Below, piece by piece: positions 42,548 to 50,173 of a stretch of 60,798 nucleotides of DNA; position 1 is the stretch's first letter; every line of letters begins with the position of its first letter. Source of the DNA: Chloroflexota bacterium. GTDB taxonomy: Bacteria; Chloroflexota; Dehalococcoidia; CAUJGQ01. The DNA lies in contig CAUJGQ010000077.1 of assembly GCA_963170165.1 (NCBI GenBank), forward strand, positions 1-60,798. Reading direction: 5' to 3'. The position numbers and the translations under genes are program-made. The notes under the pieces are model-generated. The model was given only the letters and a program-made list of their open reading frames with translations, was not told the origin of the DNA and ran no database searches.

Positions 42548-45500
42548 CATTCACGTTCTGTAGCACGGGCAGGGCCAGCGGGGTATTGCCGTGGGCGGCG
42601 CCGTGGCCGTGGCCGTGCGGCTGATAATCCGGTTCGACCGGGCGGACATGCAGCCTGGCCACCTGCTCGTACAGGTCCCAGCGGCCGGCAGCGTCGCTCT
42701 TGGCCTGGCGCATCAGCGTCTCCGCCGCCTGCTCGTCCATCTGCCGCAGCACGCGATAGCGTGTCTCGTTGTAGGCATACTGCTCGACCGGCACAGTGGC
42801 GTCGGGCGAGTCGATGATCAGCGGGCTCTTGCCCTGCTCCGCCAGGCGCGGATCGTAGCGGTACAGCGGCCACACGCCGGAGTGCACCGCCAGCTTCTGC
42901 TGCTCCATCCCCTTACGCATATCGATGCCGTGGGCGATGCAGTGGCTGTAGGCGATGATCAGCGATGGGCCGTCGTAGCTCTCCGCCTCCAGGATGGCCT
43001 TCAGCGTCTGCTGGTCGCTGGCGCCCATGGCGATGCGGGCCACGTAGACGTTGCCGTAGGCCATCGCCAGCATGCCCAGGTCCTTCTTGGGCAGGTGCTT
43101 GCCCTTACTGGCGAACTTGGCCACCGCGGCCCGCGGCGTGGCCTTGCTCGCCTGGCCGCCGGTGTTGCTGTACACCTCGGTATCCAGCACCAGCACATTG
43201 ACATTGCGGCCGCTGGCAAGCACGTGGTCCAGCCCGCCAAAGCCGATGTCGTATGCCCAGCCGTCGCCGCCGATGATCCACACGCTGCGCCGGACGAGCG
43301 CATCGGCCAGGCTGAGCATCGTCCGGACTTCTGCCTCGGGAAAGCGGATGCCGTCCTGCGCCAGCCGGTCCAGCGCCTCGGCGTCCTCAAGCAGCGCCGT
43401 CAGCCGCCGCTTGAGGTCTTTGACCCGCCGCCGCTGGGCGTCGATGGCCGGCTCGTCGTGCTGCGCTGCGCCGAGAATACTGGCCACCAGCGTGCTGCCC
43501 ACCAGGTCACGGAACGCAGGTAGCAGCTGCTCGGCGGCCTCGGCCTGCTGGTCGATGGCCATGCGCATGCCCATGCCGAACTCGGCGTTATCCTCGAACA
43601 GCGAGTTGCTCCAGGCCGGGCCACGCCCCTGGGGGTTGCAGCTCCACGGGGTAGTGGGTAGGTTGCCACCGTAGATGCTGCTGCAGCCGGTGGCGTTGGC
43701 CACCACCATCCGGTCGCCGAACAGCTGCGTCACCAGCCGGATGTAAGGCGTCTCGCCGCAGCCGGAGCAGGCGCCGGAGAACTCGAACAGCGGCTGAAGC
43801 AAAGCGGCGTTCTTGACCGTGGTGTGATGGACCCGCTCGCGCTCCGGATCGGGCAAGGCACGGAAGAACTCCCAATGCTCGCTCTCGCGGCGGCGGATGG
43901 GCGGCTGCGGTTCCATGTTGATGGCGCGGCGGCGCACCTCGCGCTTATCCTTCACCGGGCAAGCCTCGAAGCACAGCGCACAGCCGGTGCAGTCCTCCGG
44001 GGCGACCTGGAGGGTGTACAGCATTCCCGGGAACTCTTTGAACTTGGCGTCCGTACTGGGGAACGACTCCGGCGCCTCGGCCAGCAGCGTGCGGTCGTAC
44101 ACCTTCTCGCGGATGGCGCTGTGCGGGCAGACGATCGTGCACTTGCCACACTGGATGCACAGCTCCGGATCCCACACCGGGATCTCCAGGGCGATGTTGC
44201 GCTTCTCCCATTGGGCCGTGCCGGAGGGATAGGTGCCATCCACTGGCAGCGCCGAAACGGGTAGCGCATCGCCCTCACCGGCGACCATCGCCCCCAGCAC
44301 CTCGCGCACGAGCAGCGGCGCATCGGGCGACACGGGCGGCCGGCGCCGCAGATCACTGGCCGCAGCCAGGGCGGGATGACGCTCATCCGGCACGGTCACT
44401 TGGTACAGGTTGGCGAGGGTGTCATCCACCGCCTTGAGGTTGCGCTCAACGGTACCGGGGCCGTACTCGGCATAGGCTTTCTTGATGCTCGCCTTGATCT
44501 GATCAATCGCCACGGCGCGCGGCAGGCCGGAACCGAGGGCGAAGAAGCAGGTCTGCATGATGCGGTTGATGTAGCCGCCCATGCCGTTCTCCCGCGCGAC
44601 GCGTGAGGCATCGACCACGTAGAACCGCAGCTGCTTGGCGCGCAGCTCCTCCCGCACCTCATACGGGATACGGGCACACACCTCCTCCGGCCCGTACGGG
44701 CTGTTGAGCAGGAAGGTAGCGCCCGGACGGGCGTGGCGCAGCACATCCAGGCGCTCCAGGAAGGAGAACTGATGACAGGCGACAAATGATGCATCAGTGA
44801 TCAGGTACGGCGCGCGGATCGGGTGCGGGCCAAAGCGCAGGTGGGAGATGGTGACCGAGCCTGACTTCTTCGAATCGTAGACAAAGTAGCCCTGGGCAAA
44901 CTCGCCGGACAGATCGCCGATGATCTTGATTGAGTCCTTGTTGGCGCCGACGGTGCCATCGGAGCCCAGCCCCCAGAAGATGCAGCGGGCCGTCTCCTCG
45001 CCCTCGATGCTGAATGCGGGGTCCACCGGCAGCGACAAGAAGGTAACGTCGTCCTCAACCCCCACGGTGAACCGCTGCTTGGGCGCCGCCTTCGCCAGCT
45101 CGCCGAACACCGCCTGCACCATGGCCGGCGTGAACTCCTTGGAGGCCAGCCCGTACCGGCCGGCGATGACGCGGCAACCGGCCGTCGGGGGGATGGCGCC
45201 GGCATTGCGCTGCCCGTTACCTGCTCCCGGATACCGGATACCGGCTGCCGGATGCCGCGTGAGCGCTGCCAGCACATCCAGGTACAGCGGCTCCCCGGCG
45301 CTGCCAGGCTCCTTGGTACGGTCGAGCACGGCAATCGCCTTGACGGTGGCGGGCAGAGCCTGCAGGACCTGCTCCATGGGGAACGGGCGGAACAGGCGCA
45401 CGCGCAGCACGCCTACCTTCTCACCACGGGCGCACAGGTAGCGCACGGTCTCTTCCACCGTCTCGCCGCCGGAGCCCATGATCACGATCACCCGCTCGGC

Positions 45501-46319
45501 GTCCGGCGCGCCGTGGTACTCGGCCAGCCGGTAGCGCCGGCCGGTGCGCGCCGCCAGCTGGTCCATCAGCCCCTGCACGATCTCGGGCAGCTCGTCGTAG
45601 AACGGGTTGACGCTCTCACGCGCCTGGAAGTAGACATCTGGGTTCTGCGCCGTGCCGCGGATAAAGGGCCGTTCCGGGGAGAGACCACGGCCGCGGTGAG
45701 CGAGGATCCACTCCGGATCCACCAGCGCGCGCAGGTCATCATCCTCCAGCAGCTCGATGGTGTTGATCTCGTGCGAGGTGCGGAAGCCGTCGAAGAAATG
45801 GATGAACGGCACCCGGCTCTTGAGGGTGGCGGCATGGGCGATGAGGGCCAGGTCGTGCGCCTCCTGCACCGAGCCGGAGCACAGCATCGCCCAGCCGGTG
45901 GCGCGGGCAGCCATCACGTCCTGGTGATCGCCGAAGATGCTCAGCCCCTGAGCAGCGATGGCCCGTGACGCCACATGAAAGACGGCCGGGGTCAGCTCGC
46001 CGGCGATCTTGTACATATTGGGGATCATCAGCAACAGGCCCTGGGAGGCGGTGAACGTCGTCGTCAGCGCGCCGGTTTGCAGCGCGCCGTGAATCGCCCC
46101 GGCGGCGCCCGCCTCGGACTGCATCTCCTGCACCTGCGGCACCGTGCCCCACAGGTTCGGCTGCCCCGCTGCTCCCCAGGCATCCGCCTGCTCGCCCATC
46201 GGTGTAGACGGGGTGATGGGGTAAATGGCAACGACTTCCGAGAGCTTGTAAGCCACCCGAACAGCGGCGTCGTTGCCATCGGTGGTGATGCGTGTGCGCG
46301 TGGCGGTGGTACTGGCCAT
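42528..46319 (-). CDS. nifJ: Pyruvate:ferredoxin (flavodoxin) oxidoreductase, single-chain
   Basis: 1263 residues, the full one-chain PFOR. Domain I (KLSEVVAIYPITPSTPMGEQ) begins near residue 25, domain II (YLCARGEKVGVLRVRLFRPF) near 290, domain III (FWGLGSDGTVGANKDSIKII) near 440. The ferredoxin domain has CIQCGKCTIVCP near 720 and CTGCALCFEACP near 776, and the TPP domain has SGACSGCGETPYIRL and GGDGWAYDIGFGGLDHVL near 1016. Decarboxylates pyruvate to acetyl-CoA and CO2, reducing ferredoxin. Oddity: residues about 350-375 contain a heptad-repeat-encoded insert (GIRYPGAGNGQRN) just before GRYGLASKEFTPAM, frame kept. No strong ribosome-binding site. Confidence 0.97.
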   Translation of the reverse strand: MASTTATRTRITTDGNDAAVRVAYKLSEVVAIYPITPSTPMGEQADAWGAAGQPNLWGTVPQVQEMQSEAGAAGAIHGALQTGALTTTFTASQGLLLMIPNMYKIAGELTPAVFHVASRAIAAQGLSIFGDHQDVMAARATGWAMLCSGSVQEAHDLALIAHAATLKSRVPFIHFFDGFRTSHEINTIELLEDDDLRALVDPEWILAHRGRGLSPERPFIRGTAQNPDVYFQARESVNPFYDELPEIVQGLMDQLAARTGRRYRLAEYHGAPDAERVIVIMGSGGETVEETVRYLCARGEKVGVLRVRLFRPFPMEQVLQALPATVKAIAVLDRTKEPGSAGEPLYLDVLAALTRHPAAGIRYPGAGNGQRNAGAIPPTAGCRVIAGRYGLASKEFTPAMVQAVFGELAKAAPKQRFTVGVEDDVTFLSLPVDPAFSIEGEETARCIFWGLGSDGTVGANKDSIKIIGDLSGEFAQGYFVYDSKKSGSVTISHLRFGPHPIRAPYLITDASFVACHQFSFLERLDVLRHARPGATFLLNSPYGPEEVCARIPYEVREELRAKQLRFYVVDASRVARENGMGGYINRIMQTCFFALGSGLPRAVAIDQIKASIKKAYAEYGPGTVERNLKAVDDTLANLYQVTVPDERHPALAAASDLRRRPPVSPDAPLLVREVLGAMVAGEGDALPVSALPVDGTYPSGTAQWEKRNIALEIPVWDPELCIQCGKCTIVCPHSAIREKVYDRTLLAEAPESFPSTDAKFKEFPGMLYTLQVAPEDCTGCALCFEACPVKDKREVRRRAINMEPQPPIRRRESEHWEFFRALPDPERERVHHTTVKNAALLQPLFEFSGACSGCGETPYIRLVTQLFGDRMVVANATGCSSIYGGNLPTTPWSCNPQGRGPAWSNSLFEDNAEFGMGMRMAIDQQAEAAEQLLPAFRDLVGSTLVASILGAAQHDEPAIDAQRRRVKDLKRRLTALLEDAEALDRLAQDGIRFPEAEVRTMLSLADALVRRSVWIIGGDGWAYDIGFGGLDHVLASGRNVNVLVLDTEVYSNTGGQASKATPRAAVAKFASKGKHLPKKDLGMLAMAYGNVYVARIAMGASDQQTLKAILEAESYDGPSLIIAYSHCIAHGIDMRKGMEQQKLAVHSGVWPLYRYDPRLAEQGKSPLIIDSPDATVPVEQYAYNETRYRVLRQMDEQAAETLMRQAKSDAAGRWDLYEQVARLHVRPVEPDYQPHGHGHGAAHGNTPLALPVLQNVNGVAGNR
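45209..45257 (+). repeat. Seven-unit heptanucleotide array inside nifJ
   Basis: GCTGCCC, GTTACCT, GCTCCCG, GATACCG, GATACCG, GCTGCCG, GATGCCG in perfect 7-nt phase within the coding sequence. The encoded peptide GIRYPGAG echoes GIRYPVSG from the array inside the anti-sigma gene, as both use the same frame. Confidence 0.8.
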
Positions 46320-46730
46320 GGAACCTGCTCGCTTCGTGCGGTGTGGCGCGGCGTACCGGGCAGCGCCCCGCGTCCGTGCGGCACGGCCCTGCGCCCTCCT
46401 CCCCGTATCTCTCCCAACGTACGCCCGAGGGGAGCGCTTTTCTGTCGGGGAGCGCGCCCATTCTGTAGGGCGCAGCCCCAAATGCTTCTGCGACCACCCT
46501 GTGGGGCGATGCCTGACGAACGAGCGGTCAGCGTGCCGCGCAGGCACAGCGCTCCGCTACTCCCACCGCCAGAAGCGAGCCTGCCGTGCGATCCCGCGGG
46601 GGTTCATGCTTGGTAATCGTGGCGCCCTCCAGCCTCCGGGCATCCCCCGGCTGCACAGGGCGAATCACACGGGGGAGCCGCTCCCGCCGGCTGCTGACCG
46701 CTGACCGCTCCGCGTGATATAAGCAACACG
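46320..46730. other. Intergenic region between divergent nifJ and MFS genes
   Basis: 411 bp with no supportable gene. It holds the heptad array GCTGACC, GCTGACC, GCTCCGC (46693-46713) and the MFS -10 box TATAAG; on the nifJ side I see no clear promoter. Confidence 0.6.
46718..46723 (+). promoter_or_regulatory. -10 element TATAAG of the MFS gene, leaderless
   Basis: TATAAG ends 7 nt before ATG 46731 and there is no ribosome site between, so the mRNA probably begins at or near the start codon. Confidence 0.5.
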
Positions 46731-47951
46731 ATGGCGACCGTGGCTCCTGTCCCCGCTGTGCCCGGTGTGCTGGCCAACCGCTCGCTGGTAGCGCTGGTGT
46801 GCGCGCAAAGCGTCTCGCGGGCGGGCGATGCGCTGCTGTCCATCGCCACCGTGTGGCTGGTGCTGGACCTCACCAACAACAATCCCGTCGCCGTTACCGC
46901 CGCGCTGGCGTTCGAGTTCCTACCGTTCCTGCTGTTCGGGCTGCTGGGCGGCGCCCTGGCCGACCGCTGGGAGCGGCGGCGGACGATGATCACCGTCGAT
47001 CTCCTGCGCGGCCTGCTGCTGCTGATTGTGCCGCTGCTGGCCGCCGCGGATGTGCTGGCGCTGTGGCATATCTTCACCGTAACCTTCGTGCTCAGCTCGC
47101 TGGGGCGGATGTACCAGCCGGCCCGCCAGGCAGTCGTGCCAGACCTCGTGTCCGAGCAGCAGCTGGTCCGCGCCAACGCCCTGCTGGAGGGGGCGGGGCA
47201 AGCGGCCTGGGTGGCAGGGCCGGCGCTGGGCGGCATCCTGGTCTCCGTCATCGGCGCGCCCGGAGTCTATTACCTGGATGCCGCCAGCTTTGGGGTGTCG
47301 GCGCTGCTACTGACGGCGCTGCATGCTCCCCACCGCTCGGGCAAGCGGGCCGCCGGCTCGCTGCGGGCCGGCCTGCTGGCGGGGGTGCGCCACGTCCGCG
47401 CCAGCGCGGTGCTCAGCTCGGCGCTGCTGCTGGGGGCAGCGGCCACGGCAGCATTTGCGCCGGTGCCTGCCCTGCTATCCGTGCTGGTACGCACCCGGCT
47501 GGATGGCGGCGCCCGCCTGCTGGGGCTGCTGATGGCCTGCTTCTTCCTGGGCTCCATCGGCGGCAGTGTGCTGGCCGGCAAGCTGGGGCCGCGGCTGCAT
47601 CGCGGGCTGGCGCTGGCGCTCGGGGCGCTGACGGTGGGCGGCTGCGTCTGCCTGCTGGCGGCGGCGCCGGTGGCCGCGGTGGCAGCCGTCGCGCTGGCCG
47701 CCACCGGCGCGGGCGCCTCGCTGTTCAACGTCTCCGAGTACAGCCTGCTCCAAGCGGAGACGCCGCCGGAGCTGCGTGGGCGGGTGGCCTCGGTGGCCAG
47801 CGTCTCCGCCCAGGCGCTGCGCCCGGCAGCGCTGATGCTGGCGGGGCTGGTGGCCGGGGCGGCGGGCGTGCGCATCGGGCTGAGCGCGCTGGCCGTCCTT
47901 GCCCTGATCGCCTGGCTGGTGACCTTCCCCATCCTCCGCAGCCGGCGCTAA
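46731..47951 (+). CDS. MFS transporter (MFS_3/enterobactin-exporter-like)
   Basis: 406 residues, about 12 transmembrane helices. Opening helix ALVCAQSVSRAGDALLSIAT, motif A (GGALADRWERRRTMITVDLL, the G-x-x-x-D-R-x-x-R/K pattern), RMYQPARQAVVPDLVSEQQL and the second-half loop LLQAETPPELRGRVASVASV are typical of MFS_3 drug/siderophore exporters. Exports an unknown small molecule using proton motive force. Leaderless -10 box at 46718-46723. Confidence 0.9.
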   Translation: MATVAPVPAVPGVLANRSLVALVCAQSVSRAGDALLSIATVWLVLDLTNNNPVAVTAALAFEFLPFLLFGLLGGALADRWERRRTMITVDLLRGLLLLIVPLLAAADVLALWHIFTVTFVLSSLGRMYQPARQAVVPDLVSEQQLVRANALLEGAGQAAWVAGPALGGILVSVIGAPGVYYLDAASFGVSALLLTALHAPHRSGKRAAGSLRAGLLAGVRHVRASAVLSSALLLGAAATAAFAPVPALLSVLVRTRLDGGARLLGLLMACFFLGSIGGSVLAGKLGPRLHRGLALALGALTVGGCVCLLAAAPVAAVAAVALAATGAGASLFNVSEYSLLQAETPPELRGRVASVASVSAQALRPAALMLAGLVAGAAGVRIGLSALAVLALIAWLVTFPILRSRR

Positions 47952-48047
47952 ATGCCTTGTCTTAAGCTGCTTCTGCTTCCCGTCACCAAACAGTGATCAT
48001 TGCGTTACGCAACCTATACATTCCGTCAACTTGTGGTGCCAATCGGG

Positions 48048-48077
48048 TTGACATCCGAGATTATGCGCTGGTACAAG
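48048..48077 (+). promoter_or_regulatory. Promoter with consensus -35 before a structured leader
   Basis: -35 TTGACA (48048-48053) and -10 TACAAG (48072-48077) with an 18-nt spacer, in locally AT-richer DNA. Points rightward to the structured leader and the 9-codon ORF at 48230. Confidence 0.5.
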
Positions 48078-48167
48078 GCTACCGACGGGTCGGTATGTCT
48101 AACAGGCAGGTGGTTGGGCGCGCCCATCCCGGTCGGTTTGTCCCTTTACTCGCGCGGCCAAGGCAAC

Positions 48168-48200
48168 GGCCCGGCAGGTGTTCTCACCACCCACCGGGCC
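48168..48200 (+). repeat. 7-bp plus 4-bp hairpin in the leader
   Basis: GGCCCGG (48168-48174) pairs with CCGGGCC (48194-48200), with an inner GGTG/CACC. Part of 47952-48408 (457 bp), where no normal gene is supportable. Confidence 0.5.
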
Positions 48201-48229
48201 AAACGAGGACGGAAAGGAGACCGTGACCT

Positions 48230-48259
48230 ATGACGTTCGATATCACTTGGGGTGAGTAG
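48230..48259 (+). CDS. Possible 9-residue micro-ORF MTFDITWGE
   Basis: ATG with GGAAAGGAG ending 10 nt upstream, downstream of a consensus promoter and a hairpin. Nine codons then TAG. May be a leader peptide or simply chance; there is no gene on this strand behind it, since the HD-GYP gene runs toward it from the other side. Confidence 0.25.
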   Translation: MTFDITWGE

Positions 48260-48408
48260 CCACACCCTGAGCGGTCCGGCCCTGGGAGCTGCCGGGGTGC
48301 CGTAGCCATGCACCGTGCAGCTCATTCGTACCGGCTCGCCCGCGGACGGCAGACGGCGCCACCGCCACCGCCCGCACCCCAATCCCCTGCCTGCACCCCG
48401 TCTTTCAC

Positions 48409-49830
48409 TCAGGCGGCATCGGCCGCCGGCCCGGTCTGCTGCACGCCAAGCTGCTGGATGAAATCCCGGTGGTACGCCACCCACCGCGGGAAGATCTCGT
48501 GCAGGGCCGCCACGGCCTGCGGGTCAAACTGCGTGCCTGCGCAGCGCTCCAGTTCCTGCCAGATCATCTCGTACGGCATCGCTCGGCGATACGGCCGGTC
48601 TGAGGCCATCGCATCGAACGTGTCCGCCAGCATGAAGATGCGCGCCCCAAACGGAATCTGCGTCTCCAGTAGCCCGTTGGGATAGCCCTTCCCGTCCCAG
48701 CGCTCGTGGTGGGCCGCCACGATCTCGGCGGCGCCGGCCAGGAACGGGATGTCTTTCAGCATCTCATAACCGATGCGCGTGTGGCGGCGCATCTCCACCC
48801 ACTCATGGTCCAGCAGCTTGCCCGGCTTGCGCAGAATCGCATCGGGCACGCCGATCTTGCCGATATCGTGCAGCAACGAGCCGCGCTCGATGGTGATCAT
48901 CTCGATACTGTCCGGCGGCACGCCCATGTGCTCTGCCAGCATCGCCGTCATGCGCGAGACGCGCACCGAATGGCCGCTGGTCTCACGGTCGCGCGCATCC
49001 AGCGCCGCCACCAGCGCCTCGAGCGTGCCCGTATACGTCTCGCTGAGCTGCTGGGTCATCGCCGAGATCTCGTGGTTGGCGATCTCCAGCGCGTCGTTGC
49101 GTGCCTGTAACTCCGCCACGGATTGGGCCGTGTGGTCCAGATACTGCTTCATCACATAGCGCATCAGCAGCACCGGCGCGGCAAAGGCGGCCAGCCCCAC
49201 CAGCCCCGCTGTGTCGTACGCCAGCGCCAGGCCGTACGCGACCAGCCCCAGCCCTGCCCAGTGCGGCAGCGACCAGCGGAAGTTCTCGTCCCACACCTTC
49301 TTGGGCGAGCGGCCTTCGGTGAGCGCGACGATGATCGAGACGAAGATACCCTCGAAGGCGGCGGTCGCCAGCCCGGCCAGCATCGCGGCCACCAGCATCA
49401 CGACCGCCACGCCCGGCGCCTGTTTCCCCGCCGCCAGCACCAGCGTGGCCGCCAGGCCATTGGCCAGGCTGACCTGGCCGAGGTTGAACAACAGGTGCCG
49501 CGGGTTGGAGCCACGCCGGTAGCCGGAGAGCATAGCGATGGTGCAACACAGCACCGCCCCGGCCGGACCGAACAGCACGCCCGCCGCCAGGTTGCCCGCC
49601 ATGCTCAGCGACACGTACGTGCGCGTGGCGTAGATGCCCAGGTTGAAGCGGCGCACCACCGCCGTCAGCACGGCAACCGGCAGCAACCGCAGCAAGTCGC
49701 CGCCGGTCAGCTTACCGGCAGACAGCGTCACCGCCACCACCCAGGCGGCGAAGATGGCGCCGATGTACAGGTCAGCACTGGAGAGCGCACGCCGGCGCGG
49801 ATGTGTGTGGAGTCCGGCACGGCCGCTCAT
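48409..49830 (-). CDS. HD-GYP domain phosphodiesterase with membrane sensor
   Basis: 473 residues. Seven or so N-terminal membrane helices (DLYIGAIFAAWVVAVTLSAG to ALAYDTAGLVGLAAFAAPVL), a short coiled coil, then the HD-GYP domain: SGHSVRVSRM, LLHDIGKIGVPDAILRKPGK and HHERWDGKGYPNGL, all metal and GYP residues intact. Degrades c-di-GMP to pGpG/GMP. Start 49830 after GGGAGGG. Upstream on the same strand lies a c-di-GMP-I riboswitch (49965-50048), so expression responds to the ligand it destroys, giving feedback. Confidence 0.93.
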   Translation of the reverse strand: MSGRAGLHTHPRRRALSSADLYIGAIFAAWVVAVTLSAGKLTGGDLLRLLPVAVLTAVVRRFNLGIYATRTYVSLSMAGNLAAGVLFGPAGAVLCCTIAMLSGYRRGSNPRHLLFNLGQVSLANGLAATLVLAAGKQAPGVAVVMLVAAMLAGLATAAFEGIFVSIIVALTEGRSPKKVWDENFRWSLPHWAGLGLVAYGLALAYDTAGLVGLAAFAAPVLLMRYVMKQYLDHTAQSVAELQARNDALEIANHEISAMTQQLSETYTGTLEALVAALDARDRETSGHSVRVSRMTAMLAEHMGVPPDSIEMITIERGSLLHDIGKIGVPDAILRKPGKLLDHEWVEMRRHTRIGYEMLKDIPFLAGAAEIVAAHHERWDGKGYPNGLLETQIPFGARIFMLADTFDAMASDRPYRRAMPYEMIWQELERCAGTQFDPQAVAALHEIFPRWVAYHRDFIQQLGVQQTGPAADAA

Positions 49831-49925
49831 GGCGCCGCCCTCCCCGCTCCCGGTCGTGGCCGGCGGAGAGCGGGCGACGCCCAAGCACACATAACGGCGT
49901 GGCAGTAGGGTGAAGGAACGAAGAT

Positions 49926-49968
49926 GAGGACCTCGAGCATGGCACACCTTGCCCTTGTTGGGGTCCTC
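49926..49968 (-). terminator. Riboswitch expression platform hairpin
   Basis: GAGGACC after the aptamer can pair with GGTCCTC (7 bp), followed on the minus strand by ATCTTCGTTCCTT. It overlaps the end of the aptamer, so the two folds may be exclusive; terminator action is likely but the loop is large. Confidence 0.4.
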
Positions 49969-50048
49969 GGCGGCCTGGCTGCCATGCTCCCCGCCGGGGA
50001 GGGTAGGCCCGTGGCTTTGCGGCCCCGGTTTTCACCGGGTGTGCCTTT
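49965..50048 (-). ncRNA. c-di-GMP-I (GEMM) riboswitch aptamer
   Basis: Minus strand: GGCACACCCGGTGAAAACCG is the P2 helix with GAAA tetraloop. CGCAAAGCCACGGGCCTA follows, the near-invariant GEMM core; then a P3 hairpin CTCCCCGGCGGGGAG and GGCAGCCAGGCCGCC, corresponding to the GGTAGCCGGGTTACC side. It lies 135 bp before the HD-GYP start on the same strand. Senses c-di-GMP. The rest of 49831-50173 holds the expression platform and no gene. Confidence 0.85.
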
Positions 50049-50173
50049 GTCGAGCGGGTATCTCCTTGCTAAGATTTCGCCTGCTCGCGTGCGATTCTGA
50101 GACTGATCGGTCGGTTTCTTTGTGGCGGGCCGCGTGCGCCCAAGCGGCAGATGCGCGATACTGCCGCGGGCCG

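Noticed and set aside
45209-45257. Frameshift or pseudogene status of nifJ because of the repeat
   Set aside because: The frame continues through the array into conserved PFOR sequence and all cofactor motifs remain.
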